Shown piece by piece: positions 11,791 through 24,467 of a stretch of DNA of 64,000 nucleotides (positions within the stretch are counted from its first letter, which is position 1; every line of letters begins with the position of its first letter). Position numbers and translations under genes: made by a program. The notes beneath the pieces are model-generated. The model made no database searches. It had not been told where the DNA came from and saw only the letters and a list, made by a program, of their open reading frames with translations. The DNA comes from Cervus elaphus (lineage: Eukaryota; Chordata; Mammalia; Artiodactyla; Cervidae): NCBI RefSeq assembly GCF_910594005.1, contig NC_057818.1:59594001-59658000 (forward strand), written 5' to 3'.

Positions 11791-12480
11791 GAATCAGACA
11801 TGAGGGCCCCACCTACCAGGTCCTCAGATGCTTTCTCCTTGTCCTTCTGTGAACCTACAGATGCTGCCATGGCAGGGTCACAGCAGCTCATTCCTGAAAC
11901 TGATCAGTCAGGGTCACAGAATGGGCTGCCCTGAGTTCTCTGGACCACATGTTCAACTCACCTTTCAGAGTTTGACATCTCAGGTGAATAGGGCTGAAAC
12001 TTAATCTCTGAAGGGAATGTAATACTATTAAATTATGAAAACAAATTCTTAATGTATAAAAATTAAAAAGCATATATAAACAAATTTTGTCACCCATATT
12101 GTACCTAAGAGCAAAATACCATTAACAATACATTCTTCTCCAAATTTCAAATGCAGGTAAGTATATTTTTTACAAAAGAAAAATGAGACAAGTCTATATT
12201 TACTATATTATGAGCATCTACATCATTCAGTATTCTAAAACTTTTCTAAAATGGACATGTTTTTATAATAAAACAATTACTATACACAGATATTAACAAT
12301 GAAGAATTGCAAAAACTGGGAATGTGAAAACTTATATTCTCTACTCATAAGCACAAAGTAATCCAAACTAGTTAACCGATCAGAATTTTCAAAAAGACAA
12401 ACATTTATGGTTTGTTCTCATAAAAGGATCAAAATATATACACTATCCTGCAGATGCTTTTTATCTTCTGAAGAATACTT
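11791..12480. other. AT-rich sequence without a recognisable gene
   Basis: No ORF with family similarity and no repeat that I can name. Confidence 0.4.
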
Positions 12481-12915
12481 CAGTTCAGTTCAGTTGCTCA
12501 GGTGTGTCCAACTCTTTGCAACCCCAAGGACTGCAGCAAGCCAGGCCTCCCTATCCATCACCAAGTCCCAGAGTTTACTCAAACTCATGTCCATTGAGTC
12601 GGTGGTGACATCCAATCATCTCATCCTCTGTTCCCTTCTCCTCCTGACCTCAATCTTTCCCAGCATCAGGGTCTTTTCAAATGAGTCAGTTCTTTGCATC
12701 AGGTGGCCAAAGTATTCGAGTTTCAGCTTCAGCATTAGTCATTCCAATGAATATTCAGGACTGATTTCCTTTAGGATGGTCTGGTTGGATCTCCTTGCAA
12801 TCCAAGGGACTCTCAAGAGTCTTCAACACCACAGTTCAAAAGCATCAATTCTTCCATGCTCAGCTTTCTTTATAGTCCAACTCTCACATCCATACATGAC
12901 TACTGGAAAAACCAT
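12480..12915 (-). mobile_element. BovB 3' fragment
   Basis: Antisense end of the BovB ORF and 3' tail: cagttcagttcagttgctca, gtccattgagtcggtggtg, then ctcacatccatacatgacta (VMYGCESW region on the minus strand). 5'-truncated. Confidence 0.9.
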
Positions 12916-13465
12916 TTTCCTTATTTATACTAACAATCTTTAAATGTTATACACTGTTATACTGAGTGGATAGCCCATAATTTACCAAAGCATCTATTAC
13001 TGTACACTTAGGCTGTTCCTTTGTTTATTATGAAAGCCTCTGTGGTTAATAAAACTTTTTACCAAATATATTGTTGGAATTAGAATTGCTGGGTCAAAGA
13101 ATGAAAAATATAAATTGGATCTAGGTTGCCTTCTAAAAATCATCTTTAAACCCTCTAGAATTAAACTTCCCATGCCTACATAAAAATAACATTTTAAAGC
13201 ATTTTTTTCATGTGTGAACTATGCCAATTATGATAATTGCATTATCTCATAATTTTACATTCTCAAATGCCCCACAGTCACTATTTACTTTTGAAAACAT
13301 ACAGTTCACACATTTTCACCTCATCCTCTTACCCACTAGATGTCGCTATGTGTCCATCCCACGCGGATCTTAGCTTTTTTTTTTTTTTTTTTTTTAATCC
13401 AGATATACCTCTAGCTATTCTGGTTTAGCCGGTGGCAAAGATGCGGACCCGGCTGAGCGACTGAA

Positions 13466-13665
13466 CTGAACTAGAGATAAGCAATCTGCTTGCAATGCAG
13501 ATGCCCAAGGTTCGATCCCTAGGTCCGAAAGACTGCCCCGCAGAAGGGCATGGCAAGCCACTCCAGTACTCTTGCTTGGAGAATCTCATGTATAAAAGAA
13601 CCTGGCGGGGCCCAAGGGATCGCAAAGAGTCGGACACTACTGAAGTGACTTTGCGTGCATACCTC
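13466..13665 (+). mobile_element. Bov-tA SINE
   Basis: Sense copy: gcaagccactccagtactc, then agagtcggacactactgaag. A short BovB-type 3' stub (ggctgagcgactgaactgaa) sits directly upstream at 13449-13470. Confidence 0.8.
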
Positions 13666-13839
13666 TACAAAAGCTGTTAATTCTTCTAAACTACATAAGC
13701 CTTTACCCACTCCACATTTAACTGCTCTCTCCACAAACCTAAGATTATAAGTGACCACTACTTTTGTCAACTCAGTGGCCGCTGCCTCTCCACAGAGAGG
13801 TCTCGGCTTCTATTAGACTTTAATCTTCCCAAGTAACCG

Positions 13840-14230
13840 GGCGCCTGAGCCCTTTCCGTCGTACGGACACCTGCCTTCTATGATGGCCGCGCCCGTCGGG
13901 GACCAGCTCTAAAGTTCACAAAGGGCGCCACCATCTCTTTTTTCCTCAGCCGGCTGAACTCGCCACTTGACCTTGGAAGGGCATTGACCTCCGAAATCTT
14001 AACGCAGTTAGTACAGAATGGTTGGTCATTCCTTGCAACCTGGAGTTTTACCTCCAGGCATTTAGGGTGCCAGGAATGATTTCAACTTCTTTGATTTCAA
14101 CTTCTTTCCACAGCAGTTACGGCCTGTCTCGTCAGAAACGCCGAGGTGGGTGGGGCCATGTTACGTCATAAAGCAGAGTCCGCTGACGGAATCCGGAAAT
14201 ACGGCAGCGGTCCAAGGTCGTCGGCGGATA
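13840..14230 (+). promoter_or_regulatory. ZNF614: ZNF614 CpG-rich promoter
   Basis: A CpG-rich block stands out from AT-rich surroundings. It holds a YY1-type core (tgatggccgcgcccg, 13881-13895), a near-consensus CRE (gttacgtcataaag, from 14160) and an ETS-type core (atccggaaata, about 14191-14201). It directly precedes a good exon-1 donor at 14340 and lies upstream of the ZNF614 coding exons on the same strand. Factor binding is inferred from motifs only. Confidence 0.7.
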
Positions 14231-14339
14231 ACCTGAACCTGCAGGTCTGCCTCCCGAGGGACTGTGAAAGGCGTCGGTAGAGAAAGTGGGCTGCAGCGTT
14301 CTGTTGCTGCCAGTGATGTCTGGAAGGGTTTGGGATCAG
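14231..14339 (+). other. ZNF614: ZNF614 untranslated exon 1 (3' end certain, start approximate)
   Basis: The exon ends at gggatcag before the donor gtgagtcggg (14340). The sequence around this donor is paralogous to the donors at 49438, 60831 and 40755. The transcription start is not defined by sequence; I place it just downstream of the CRE and ETS motifs. Confidence 0.6.
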
Positions 14340-14359
14340 GTGAGTCGGGTTCTGGGCTT

Positions 14360-15540
14360 GTATTCACGGCCTGTGGGGTCTGTGAAACAGGAGCATGCGT
14401 GAAGGACCGTAATTGGGATTTTATTTAGATTCGGCCTTAGAGACTTCTGGGAGTTAATGATGAGGCCTTTGGCAATCTGTGATTAAGAGTCTGAAGAAAT
14501 CATTGACCGAAGGTCCGACTCTGTCAGGGTTTGGATCGCTCTGCTTGTGGGGCTCCGTGGTTGCGAACTGTGATGAAAGTTTGTATCAGTGAACGCGGTG
14601 TCTCGTCCTGGTTAACCTGCGACTCTGTTAGAGACACCCGGGTTAGGGGCTGTCTCTTCTGGTTTCTTGGTCATGTTTGGAGTTTAATCTGGCATTTAGA
14701 CTGCCTGGTGGGGGCTCTCAGTATTTGAGGAGGTCTGGGGTCCTTGAGAATCCGTAGGATCAGGGTCGAATGCCGGAAACAGACTTGAAGGCTGCATTTC
14801 CCCAGTTGATTCGAGTACAATCCTCTCCTTGTAGTAAGTCCTCAAGGTCCCTACTAAAAACTTTGGCTCCCCGCATCACCACTGTTCTCACCGTCCTCAC
14901 AAAATTCAGTGTGGTTGATCTAGTTATAAATTTACTGTTTTTAATGTAGTTTAATATAGTTTCCGTTCCTCTTGTCCCAAAGTTTACTATACTTTTGGAT
15001 ATTTCCGCTTAGGGTCATTCTTACTCAAGTAAAAGCTTCTCCCTTACACTATATTCTGTTCTGCAGTGCGAATTTTTTTAATAGGTGGTTTTATATCAAA
15101 GCTTTTAAAAAAACATTTGAGATTATCTGTGTAAGCATGATAGGTGACTGTATCACTTAATTTCTCTGTTCTCAACACATTTGCATGTGAGATATTTATA
15201 CTTTTTAAAAATAGTCCCAGTAGTGTCAACTTAGGTTGGTGAACCACTGGCATGGTATCTGGAATCAAATGTATTCATTAATGGAGGTAGTGTTGACATA
15301 CAGTATTCAGAAATATTCAATTATAATTTCATTAACCCATTTTGATTTTCTGATTACTTTCTGATTCTACCACTCCACTTAAAAATTTATGGCGCCTTTT
15401 TTTTCTCCCCCCGCCCCCCCACACCCTGGGATTTCTGGCTACTTTTATTTCTTGGTGAACTCTTTTCCTTGACCTTTTTTGGAAATTTCAGTTGATGGGT
15501 TCTTTTTTGTTTGGTTGGTTTGGTTTTTTTTACTGTAGTA
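14360..15540. other. Proximal part of ZNF614 intron 1
   Basis: The first 400 bases resemble the intron-1 starts downstream of 49438 and 40755 (for example a ggcctttg block). The rest has no gene or repeat I can name. Confidence 0.45.
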
Positions 15541-15544
15541 AAGG

Positions 15545-15930
15545 AAATCTTTTTTTATTGTATTTTTATTTGCTGTAAAATTCACCAAGTATAAATATAC
15601 ATTTCAGTACTTTGAATGTCTAGAGTTGCATGGTTCAATTTTAAGACACTGCTATCACCCCAGAAATTTTCCTTGATCTCTGTGCACTCAAGTTTCCACT
15701 CCTGTATACTCATGGAAGTATCAACACCATGAAGACAGTGAACATACCTGTCACCTTGAGAAGTTTCACTGTGTTCCTTTTTAATCTCTGCCTGTCATAT
15801 TCCGCACACCTCTCCAAGCAACCACCAGTCTATTCTACATTACAATAGGTTACTTTATATTTTTAAAAGCATTTATGTAAATTGAATCATACATTGTACA
15901 TTCATTTTCATTCTCTTGTTTCATCAGCAT
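15545..15930 (-). mobile_element. Old L1 fragment
   Basis: Antisense L1 3' text: gtaaaattcaccaagtataa, then gcaaccaccagtctattct. It is abutted by the BovB at about 15935. Confidence 0.65.
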
Positions 15931-15934
15931 TCAG

Positions 15935-18900
15935 CTCAGTTCAGTTGCACAGTCGTGTCCAACTCTTTGTCACCCCATGGACTGCAGCACGCCAGGCCTT
16001 CCTGTCCATCACCAACTCCCAGAGTTTACTCAAACTCGTGTCCATTGAGTCGGTGATGCCATCCAACCATCTCATCCTCTGTTGTCCCCTTCTGCTCCTG
16101 CCTTCAATCTTTCCCGGCATCAGGGTCTTTTCAGATGAGTCAGTTCTTTGCATCAAGTGCCCAAAGCATTGGAGTTTCAGCTTTAGCATCAGTCCTTCCA
16201 ATGAATATTCAGGACTGATTTCCTCTAGGATAAACGGGTTGGATCCAAGGGACCCTCAAGAGTCTTCTCCAACACCACAGTTCAAAACCATCAATTCTTC
16301 CGTGCTCAGCTTTCTTTATAGTCCAATTCACATCCATACATAACTACTGGAAAAACCATAGCCTTGACAAGACAGACTTTGTTGGCAAAGTAATGTCTCT
16401 GCTTTTTAATATGCTGTCTAGGTTGGTCATAACTTTTCTTCCAAGGAGTAAGCATCTTTTAATTTCATGGCTGCAGTCACCATCTGCAGTGATTTTGGAG
16501 CCCAAAAAATAAAGTCAGCCACTGTTTCCACTGTTTCCCCATCTGTTTGCCATGAAGTGATGGGACTGGATTCCATGATTTTTGTTTTCTGAATGTTGAG
16601 CTTTAAGCCAACTTTTTCACTCTCCTCTTTCACTTTCATCAAGAGGCTCTTTAGTTCTTTGCTTTCTGCCATAAGGGTGGTGTCATCTGCATATCTGAGG
16701 TTATTGATATTTCTCCCGGCAATCTTGATTCCAGCTTGTGCTTCTTCCAGCCCAGCGTTTCTCATGATGTTCTTTGCATATAAGTTAAATAAGCAGGGTG
16801 ACAATATACAGCCTTGACATACTCCTTTCCCTATTTGGAACCAGTCTGTTGTTCCATGTCCAGTTCTAACTGTTGCTTCCTGACCTGCATACAGGTTTCT
16901 CAAGAGGCAGGTCAGGTGGTCTGGTATTCCCATCTCTTTCAGAATTTTACACAGTTTATTGTGATCCACACAGTCAAAGGCTTTGGCATAGTCAATAAAG
17001 CAGAAATAGATATTTTTCTGGAACTCTCTTGCTTTTTCTATGATCCAGCGGAGGTTGGGAATTTGATCTCTGGTTCCTCTGCCTTTTCTAAAACCAGCTT
17101 GAACATCTGGAATTTCACAGTTCACTTATTGCTGAAGCCTGGCTTGGAGAATTTTGAGCATTACTTTACTAGCGTGTGAGATGAGTGCAATTGTGCAGTA
17201 GTTTGAGCATTCTTTGGCATTGCCTTTCTTAGGGATTGGGATGAAAACGGACCTTTTCCAGTCCTGTGGCCACTGCTGAGTTTTCCAAATTTGCTGGCAT
17301 ATTGAGTGCAGCACTTTCACAGCATCATCTTTCAGGATTTGAAATAGCTCAACTGGAATCTATCACATCCACTAGCTTTGTTCGTAGTGATGCTTTCTAA
17401 GGCCCACTTGACTTCACATTCCAGGACGTCTGGCTCTAGGTGAGTGATCACACCATCGTGATTATCTGGGTTGTGAAGATCTTTTTTGTACAGTTCTTCT
17501 GTGTATTCTTGCCACCTCTTAATATCTTTTGCTTCTGTTAGGTCCATACCATTTCTGTCCTTTATTGAGCCCATCTTTGCATGAAATGTTCCCTTGGTAT
17601 CTCTAATTTTCTTGAAGAGATCTCTAGTCTTTCCCATTCTGTTGTTTTCCTCTATTTCTTTGCATTGATCGCTGAGGAAGGCTTTCTTATCTCTCCTGGC
17701 TATTCTTTGTAACTCTGCATTCAGATGGAAATATCTTTCCTTTTCTCCTTTGCTTTTAGCTTCTCTTCGTTTCACAGCTATTTGTAAGGCCTCCTCAGAC
17801 AACCATTTTGCCTTTTTTGCATTTCTTTTCCATGGGGATGGTCTTGATCCCTGTCTCCTGTACAATGTCATGAACCTCCGTCCATAGTTTGTTAGGCTCT
17901 CTGTCTATCAGATCTAGTCCCTTAAATTTATTTCTCACTTCCACTGTATATTCATAAGGGATTTGATTTAGGTCGTACCTGAATGATCTAGTGGTTATCC
18001 CTACCTTTTTCCTACCTTATTGCCAAACTCAGTTTAAGTCTGAGTTTGGCAATAAGGAGTTCATGATCTGAGCCACAGTCAGCTCCTGGTCTTGTTTTTG
18101 CTGACTGTATAGAGCTTCTCCATCTTTGGCTGCAAAGAATATAATCAATCTGATTTTGGTGTTGACCATCTGGTGATGTCCGTTTGTAGAGTCTTCTCTT
18201 GTGTTGTTGAAAGAGGGTGTTTGCTATGACCAGTGCATTCTCTTGGCAAAACTCTATTAGCCTTTGTCCTGCTTCTTTCCATACTCCAAGGCCAAATTTG
18301 CCTGTTACTCCAGGTGTTTCTGACTTCCTACTTTTGCATTCCAGTCCCCTATAATGAAAAGGAGATCTTTTTTGGGTGTTAGTTCTAAAAGGTCTTGTAG
18401 GTCTTCATAGAACCCTTCAACTTCGGCGTCTTCGGCGTTATTGGTTGGGGCATAGGCTTGGATTACTGTGATATTGAATGGTTTGCCTTGGAAACAAACA
18501 GAGATCATTCTGTCGTTTTTGAGATTGCATCCAAGTACTGCATTTCGGACTCTTTTGTTGACTATGATGGCTACTCCATTTCTTCTAAGGGATTCCTGCC
18601 CACAGTAGTAGATATAATGGTCATCTGAGTTAAATTCACCCATTCCAGTCCATTTTAGTTTGCTGATTCCTAGAATGTCGACATTCACTCTTGCCATCTC
18701 CTGTTTGACCTCTTCCAATTTGCCTTGATTCATGGACCTAACATTCCAGGTTCGTATGCAATATTGCTCTTTACAGCATCAGACCTTGCTTCTATCACCA
18801 GTCTCATCCACAACTGGGTATTATTTTTGCTTTGGCTCCATCCCTTCATTCTTTCTGGAGTTATTTCTCCACTGATCGCCAGTAGCATATTGGGCACCTA

Positions 18901-18975
18901 CCAACCTGGGGAGTTCCTCTTTCAGTATCCTATCATTTTGCCTTCTCATACTGTTCATGGGGTTCTCAAGGCAGT
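15935..18975 (-). mobile_element. Near full-length BovB LINE, copy 1 (disabled)
   Basis: About 3.0 kb on the minus strand. Decayed ORF pieces cover the endonuclease domain (18305-18733; KLKWTGMGEF, GDWNAKVGS) and the reverse transcriptase (17332-17871, 17126-17320, 16427-17125; FIDYAKAFDCVDHNKL and RYADDT with the YADD catalytic motif), followed by the 3' end (15941-16201; RMRWLDGITDSMD). Stops and frameshifts break the frame, including a TAA at 17126-17128 that copy 2 also carries. The 5' end abuts a truncated LTR. Confidence 0.93.
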
Positions 18976-19296
18976 AAATCAAAAGAAGGTCTCAAGATTG
19001 TAAAGATCTTATCAGACCCACTCTCACAATTTGCATTTTAAGATAATGGGTTTAGAACTAACAATAGAAAGGTCTTACCAGACCCACTGCCATAACATAC
19101 AGTTTAAGATGACAGGATCAGTCAGAAGACTCAAGAAGGAGAAACATGTCCTCAAGCAGGATACATTGTTACACTAAGACAAAGCAATATAGAAAAAAAC
19201 ATTTGTCCTTTTCTTCTCCTTCAGAACTCCAGACCCCTCTCTCCTCCTCTGGGACCCTGGACTTCCTATCAACCTACCTAGGAATTGACTCTCTCA
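18976..19296 (-). mobile_element. Partial ERV LTR, U3 with a tandem duplication
   Basis: The reverse complement matches the LTR at 24468-24900 from its TG start for about 300 bp. The promoter/poly(A) half is missing, cut at the BovB junction. A segment of about 66 bp is tandemly duplicated (starts at 19002 and 19068, both reading like aaagRtcttaYcagaccca). No internal retroviral genes are present. Confidence 0.7.
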
Positions 19297-19329
19297 TATG
19301 GATCCAAGTTCTTTTCTTTTTGATATAAA

Positions 19330-20272
19330 TGTCTGCTTGTTCCAGAAAACATTTGTTGAAAAGGCTTTTCTCCACTCTATTGTCTTTGCTCCTTTTTAAA
19401 AATGTCAGTTGGCCATGTATATGGGGGTCTTTTCTGAACTCTATTCTGCTCCACTCATTTGTCTACATTGACATGGATATCACCCTGTCTTGATTACTGT
19501 AGCTTGATATAAATTCTTGAAGTCAGGTAGTGTCAACCCACCAACTTTATTCTTTTTCACAGGGTTTTTTTTTTTTTTTTTTCTGTTCTAGACCTTTTAC
19601 ACTGCTGTTTGTATTTAAAGATCAGGCTGTCAGTTTCTACAGAAAAACTTCTGAAATTATAAATAGATAGAATTGTATTTTTTAAAACTAAATGACCTCA
19701 TATAATGAGACAGGAAATATTCTCTGCAATTCTATTCATGAATGACCTATTGAATGTATATAATGCATTTCATATATAAAATCAGTTATTGGAATTGTTT
19801 TTCGTTTGAGACTATGGTGAAGAATGTTGCTACATACCTGCAGGTACAAGTTGGAAATGTTTTCATTTCTGTTAGATTCCTCTGAGTAGAATGACTGCTT
19901 CCTAAGTTTGTGTTTTACAAAGTTTCAAAGGTGCCTATACCAGTTTACCATTATTGTATGAGAGTTCTAATTTCTCCTCATTCTCATCAGCATTTACAAT
20001 TATTAGTCTTTTTATTACCGTCATTCTAGTTGGCATGTAGGAGAATTTCCCCATCATCTTAGTTTCCCTAGTGACAAATAACGTTGATCATCTTTTCATG
20101 TGTTTATAGACATTCATAGGTCTTCTTTAGTGTAATATCCAAGTCTTTCCCCTTTTTTTTTCTATCCAAGAAAATGATTTTATTTTTCCATTTGTCCAAG
20201 TCTTCTTTTGTGTCCTTCATTAGTATGTATTCTAAAGTTTTGCTCCTATTTTTCCACATTTATTACTTAGTA
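19330..20272 (-). mobile_element. Old L1 fragment, host of BovB copy 2
   Basis: Antisense L1 ORF2-end text such as cttgattactgtagcttgat and cattctagttggcatgtagg. It is interrupted at 20273-20284 by BovB copy 2. Confidence 0.65.
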
Positions 20273-20284
20273 TTGGTTAGTGTT

Positions 20285-21999
20285 TAGTTCAGTTGCTCAG
20301 ACGTGTCTGACTATTTGCGACCCCATGAATCGCAGCACGCCAGGCCTCCCTGTCCATCACCAACTCCCGGAGTCTACCCAAACCCATGTCTGTCAAGTTG
20401 GTGATGCCATCCAGCCATCTCATCCTCTGTTGTCCCTTTCTTCTCCTGTCCCTAGTCCTTCCCAGCATTAGGGTCTTTTCCAGTCAGTCAACTCTTCGCA
20501 TGAAGTGGCCAAAGTATTAGAGTTTCAGCTTCAACATCAGTCCTTCCAGTGAACACCCAGGACTGACCTCCTTTAGGTTGGACTGGTTGGATCTTCTTGC
20601 AGTCCAAGGGACTCTCAAAAGACTCTTCTTCAAGGGACTCTTCTCCAACACCACAGTTCAAAAGCATCAGTTCTTTGGGGCTCAGCTTTCTTCACCGTCC
20701 AACTCTCACATCCATACATGACTACTGGAAAAACCATAGCCTTGGCTAGACGGACCTTTGTTGGCAATGTAATGTCTCTGCTTTTAAATATGCTCTCCAG
20801 GTTGCATAACTTTCCTTCCAAGGAGTAAGCGTCTTTTAATTTCATGGCTGAAATCACCATCTGCAGTGATTTTGGAGCCCAAAAACATAAAGTCAGCTAC
20901 TGTTTCCCCATCTATTTGCCATGAAGTGATGGGACCAGATGTGATGATCTTAGTTTTCTGAATGTTGAGCTTTAAGCCAACTTTTTCACTCTCCTCCTTC
21001 ACTTTCATCAAGAGGCTTTTTACTTCCTCTTCACTTTCTGCCATAAGGGTGGTGTCGTCTGCATATCTGAGCTTATTGATATTTCTCCTGGCAATCTTGA
21101 TTCCAGCTTGTGCTTCTTCCAGCCCAGCGTTTCTCATGATGTACTCTGCATATAAGTTAAATAAGCAGGGTGACAATATACAGCCTTGATGGACTCCTTT
21201 TCCTGTTTGGAACCAGTCTGTTGTTCCATGTCCATTTCTAACTGTTGCTTCCTGACCTGCATACAGGTTTCTCAAGAGACAGGTCAGATGGTCTGGTATT
21301 CCCATCTCTTTCAGAATTTTCCACAATTTATTGTGATCCACACAGTCAAAGGCTTTGGCATAGTCAATAAAGCAGAAATAGATGTTTTTCTGGAACTCTC
21401 TTGCTTTTTCTATGATCCAGCGGAGGTTGGGAATTTGATCTCTGGTTCCTCTGCCTTTTCTAAAACCAGCTTGAACATCTGGAATTTCACAGTTCACTTA
21501 TTGCTGAAGCCTGGCTTGGAGAATTTTGAGCATTACTTTACTAGCGTGTGAGATGAGTGCAATTGTGCAGTAGTTTGAGCATTCTTTGGCATTGCCTTTC
21601 TTAGGGATTGGGATGAAAACGGACCTTTTCCAGTCCTGTGGCCACTGCTGAGTTTTCCAAATTTGCTGGCATATTGAGTGCAGCACTTTCACAGCATCAT
21701 CTTTTAAGATTTGAAATAGCTCAACTGGAATTCTATCACCTCCACTAGCTTTGTTCGTAGTGATGCTTTCTAAGGCCCACTTGACTTTACATTCCAGGAC
21801 GTCTGGCTCTAGGTGAGTGATCACACCATCGTGATTATCTGGGTCGTGAAGATCTTTTGTGTACAGTTCTTCTGTGTATTCTTGCCACCTCTTCTTAATA
21901 TCTTCTGCTTCTGTTAGGTCCATATCATTTCTGTCCTTTATTGAGCCCATCTTTGCATGAAATGTTCCCTTGGTATCTCTAATTTTCTTGAAGAGATTC
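20285..21999 (-). mobile_element. 5'-truncated BovB LINE, copy 2, with perfect target-site duplication
   Basis: Minus-strand BovB with reverse transcriptase pieces 21498-21950 and 20784-21497 (FIDYAKAFDCVDHNKLW, RYADDT) and the 3' part at 20630-20860 (VMYGCESWTVKKAE). It is flanked by a perfect 12-bp duplication, ttggttagtgtt, at 20273-20284 and 22000-22011, so it is an independent insertion. It shares a TAA stop (21498-21500) and long identical stretches with copy 1. Confidence 0.95.
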
Positions 22000-22011
22000 T
22001 TGGTTAGTGTT

Positions 22012-22550
22012 AGATATTTTTAAATGGCATTATCATCTACTTTACACTCTAATGGTTCAGATCATATACATAACAACATCTACTAATTATTTCTGCATAT
22101 TCAGTTTTCTATTCCAATGCCTTACCAAATTATCTCACTTTATAGTAGTTCCTCAGTTGATTTTCTTAGGTTTTCCATATATACAATTTATATCATCTAT
22201 CAATAGCAATATTTATTATACCCCAATTATTTCTCTTTTATCTAACATAGTCTATGGGTCCGAGAATATAAATCCCATAAATTCAGAGACTTTTGTTACT
22301 TTGTTATCTGCTTTGTTGCAAAGAAGGACATGAAATAGTGCTTGGCACAGAGTATATGCCCACTAAATATTTGAATTAAATGAACTGCATAGTCTAGCAA
22401 CTCCAGTATAATGCTCAGTAACAGTACTGAGAGCGGGCACCTGTTCTTGTTCTTGACTTCAGTGGGAATGTCTGATTCAAATGTATTATTATTTAATTTT
22501 AAGTAAGTATCTACCTATTCCTATTCTTTTGAGCATTTTTATCTGAAATG
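22012..22550. other. Continuation of intron 1; old repeat-like sequence
   Basis: Weakly L1-like, AT-rich; no gene recognised. Confidence 0.35.
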
Positions 22551-22559
22551 GTTTTTCTA

Positions 22560-23606
22560 AAAATTTATTTATTTATTTTAATTGGAGGCTAATTACTTTA
22601 CAGTGTTGTGGTGGTTTTTGCCATACATTGATAGGAATCAGCCATGGGTGTACATGTGTCCCCGTCCTGAACCCACCTGCCTCCGCATCCCATCTCTGGG
22701 TTGTCCCAGTGCACCAGCCCTGAGTGCCCTGTTTCATGCATCGAACTTGGACTGGTGATCTATTTCACATGTGGTAATATACATGTTTCAATGCTAGTCT
22801 CTCAATAGCCCACCCTCGCCTTCTCCCACAGAGTCCAAAAATCTGTTCTTTATATCTGTGTCTCTTTTGCTGTCTCGCATATAGGGTCGTCATTACTATC
22901 TTTCTAAATTCCATATATATGTGTTAATATACTGTATTGGTGTTTTTCTTTCTGACTTACTTTGCTCTGTATAATAGTCTCCAGTTTCATCCACCTCATT
23001 AGAACAGATTCAAATGTGTTCTTTTTAATGGCTGAGTAATATTCCATTGTGTATTCGTATGTACCACAGGTTTCTTATCCATTCATCTGCTGATGGACAT
23101 CTAGGTTGCTTCCATGTCCTGCCTATTGTAAACAGTGCCGCGATGAACGTTGGGGTACACGTGCGTCTTTCAATTCTGGTTTCCTCGGTGTGTATGCCAA
23201 GCAGTGGGATTGCTGGGTCATATGGCAGTTCTATTTTCCAGTTTTTTTAGGAATCTCCACCCTGTTCTTCACACCCTCTCCAGCATTTATTGTTTGTAGA
23301 CTTTTTGATAGCAGCCATTTTGACCAGTGTGAGATGGTACTTCATTGTGGTTTTGATTTGCATTTCTCTGATAATGAATGATGTTGAGCATCTTTTCATG
23401 TGTTTGTTAGCCATCTGTATGTCTTGTTTGGAGAAATGTCTGTTTAGTTCTTTGACCCATTTTTTGATTGGGTCGTTTATTTTTCTGGTATTGAGCTGCA
23501 TGAGCTGTTTGTATATTTTGGGGATTAATTATTTGTCAGTTGCTTCATTTGCCATTTTTTTCTCCCATTCTGAAGGCTTTCTCTTCACTTTGCTTATAGT
23601 TTCCTT
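22560..23606 (-). mobile_element. Ruminant L1 3' fragment
   Basis: The same sequence type as 261-1769: attggaggctaattacttta at the 3' end, then the ORF2 C-terminus in pieces (23247-23501 minus). Frameshifted and 5'-truncated. Confidence 0.85.
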
Positions 23607-23639
23607 TGTTTTGTAGTTTCCTTCTTTCAAGGAAACTAT

Positions 23640-23960
23640 ACAAGTCTTTCCCCTTTTCTAAAAAAGGGTTGTTTGCTTAACAAACTGAGTTTTTTGAGTT
23701 GTTTGTATATTGTGCATAGAAGTCCTTTATCAGATACATGGTTTGCAAATTTTCTTTCTCAACTTGTAGCTTACCTTTTCCTTTAGCTTTATAGTGTCTT
23801 TTGATGTGCAAAAGGTAATACAAATCCAGTTTACCAGTTGTCTTCTTTTATGGTTTGCTGATTTGGTGTTGTATAAGATTTCTCTGCCTAACCCAAGGTC
23901 ATGAGAAATTCCTCATGTGTTTTCTGAAGACTGTGTGTATATAGATACAGATAGATAAGG
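23640..23960 (-). mobile_element. Old L1 fragment
   Basis: Antisense L1: agaagtcctttatcagatac, then ctttagctttatagtgtctt. Confidence 0.6.
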
Positions 23961-23965
23961 ATATG

Positions 23966-24400
23966 ACTTTATTTTTTTTATTTTTTTTTTATTTTTTTAT
24001 TAGTTGGAGGCTAATTACTTCACAACATTTCAGTGGGTTTTGTCATACATTGATATGAATCAGCCATAGATTTACACTTATTCCCCATCCCGATCCCCGC
24101 TCCCACCTCCCTCTCCACCCGATTCCTCTGGGTCTTCCCAGTGCATCAGGCCCAAGCACTTGTCTCATGCATCCCACCTGGGCTGGTGATCTGTTTCACC
24201 ATAGATAATATACATGCTGTTCTTTTGAAACATCCCACCCTCACCTTCTCCCACAGAGTTCAAAAGTCTGTTCTGTATTTCTGTGTCTCTTTTTCTGTTT
24301 TGCATATAGGGTTATCGTTACCATCTTTCTAAATTCCATATATATGTGTTAGTATGCTGTAATGTTCTTTATCTTTCTGGCTTACTTCACTCTGTATAAG
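23966..24400 (-). mobile_element. Ruminant L1 3' end
   Basis: A T-rich start (the A-tail on the minus strand), then attagttggaggctaattac, and the usual 3'UTR up to cttcactctgtataa. Confidence 0.8.
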
Positions 24401-24467
24401 GGGCTTTGTTTTTTAAGAGCAGTTTTAGATTCCCAGCAACATTGAGTGGGAAGTGCAGTAGGGATAC

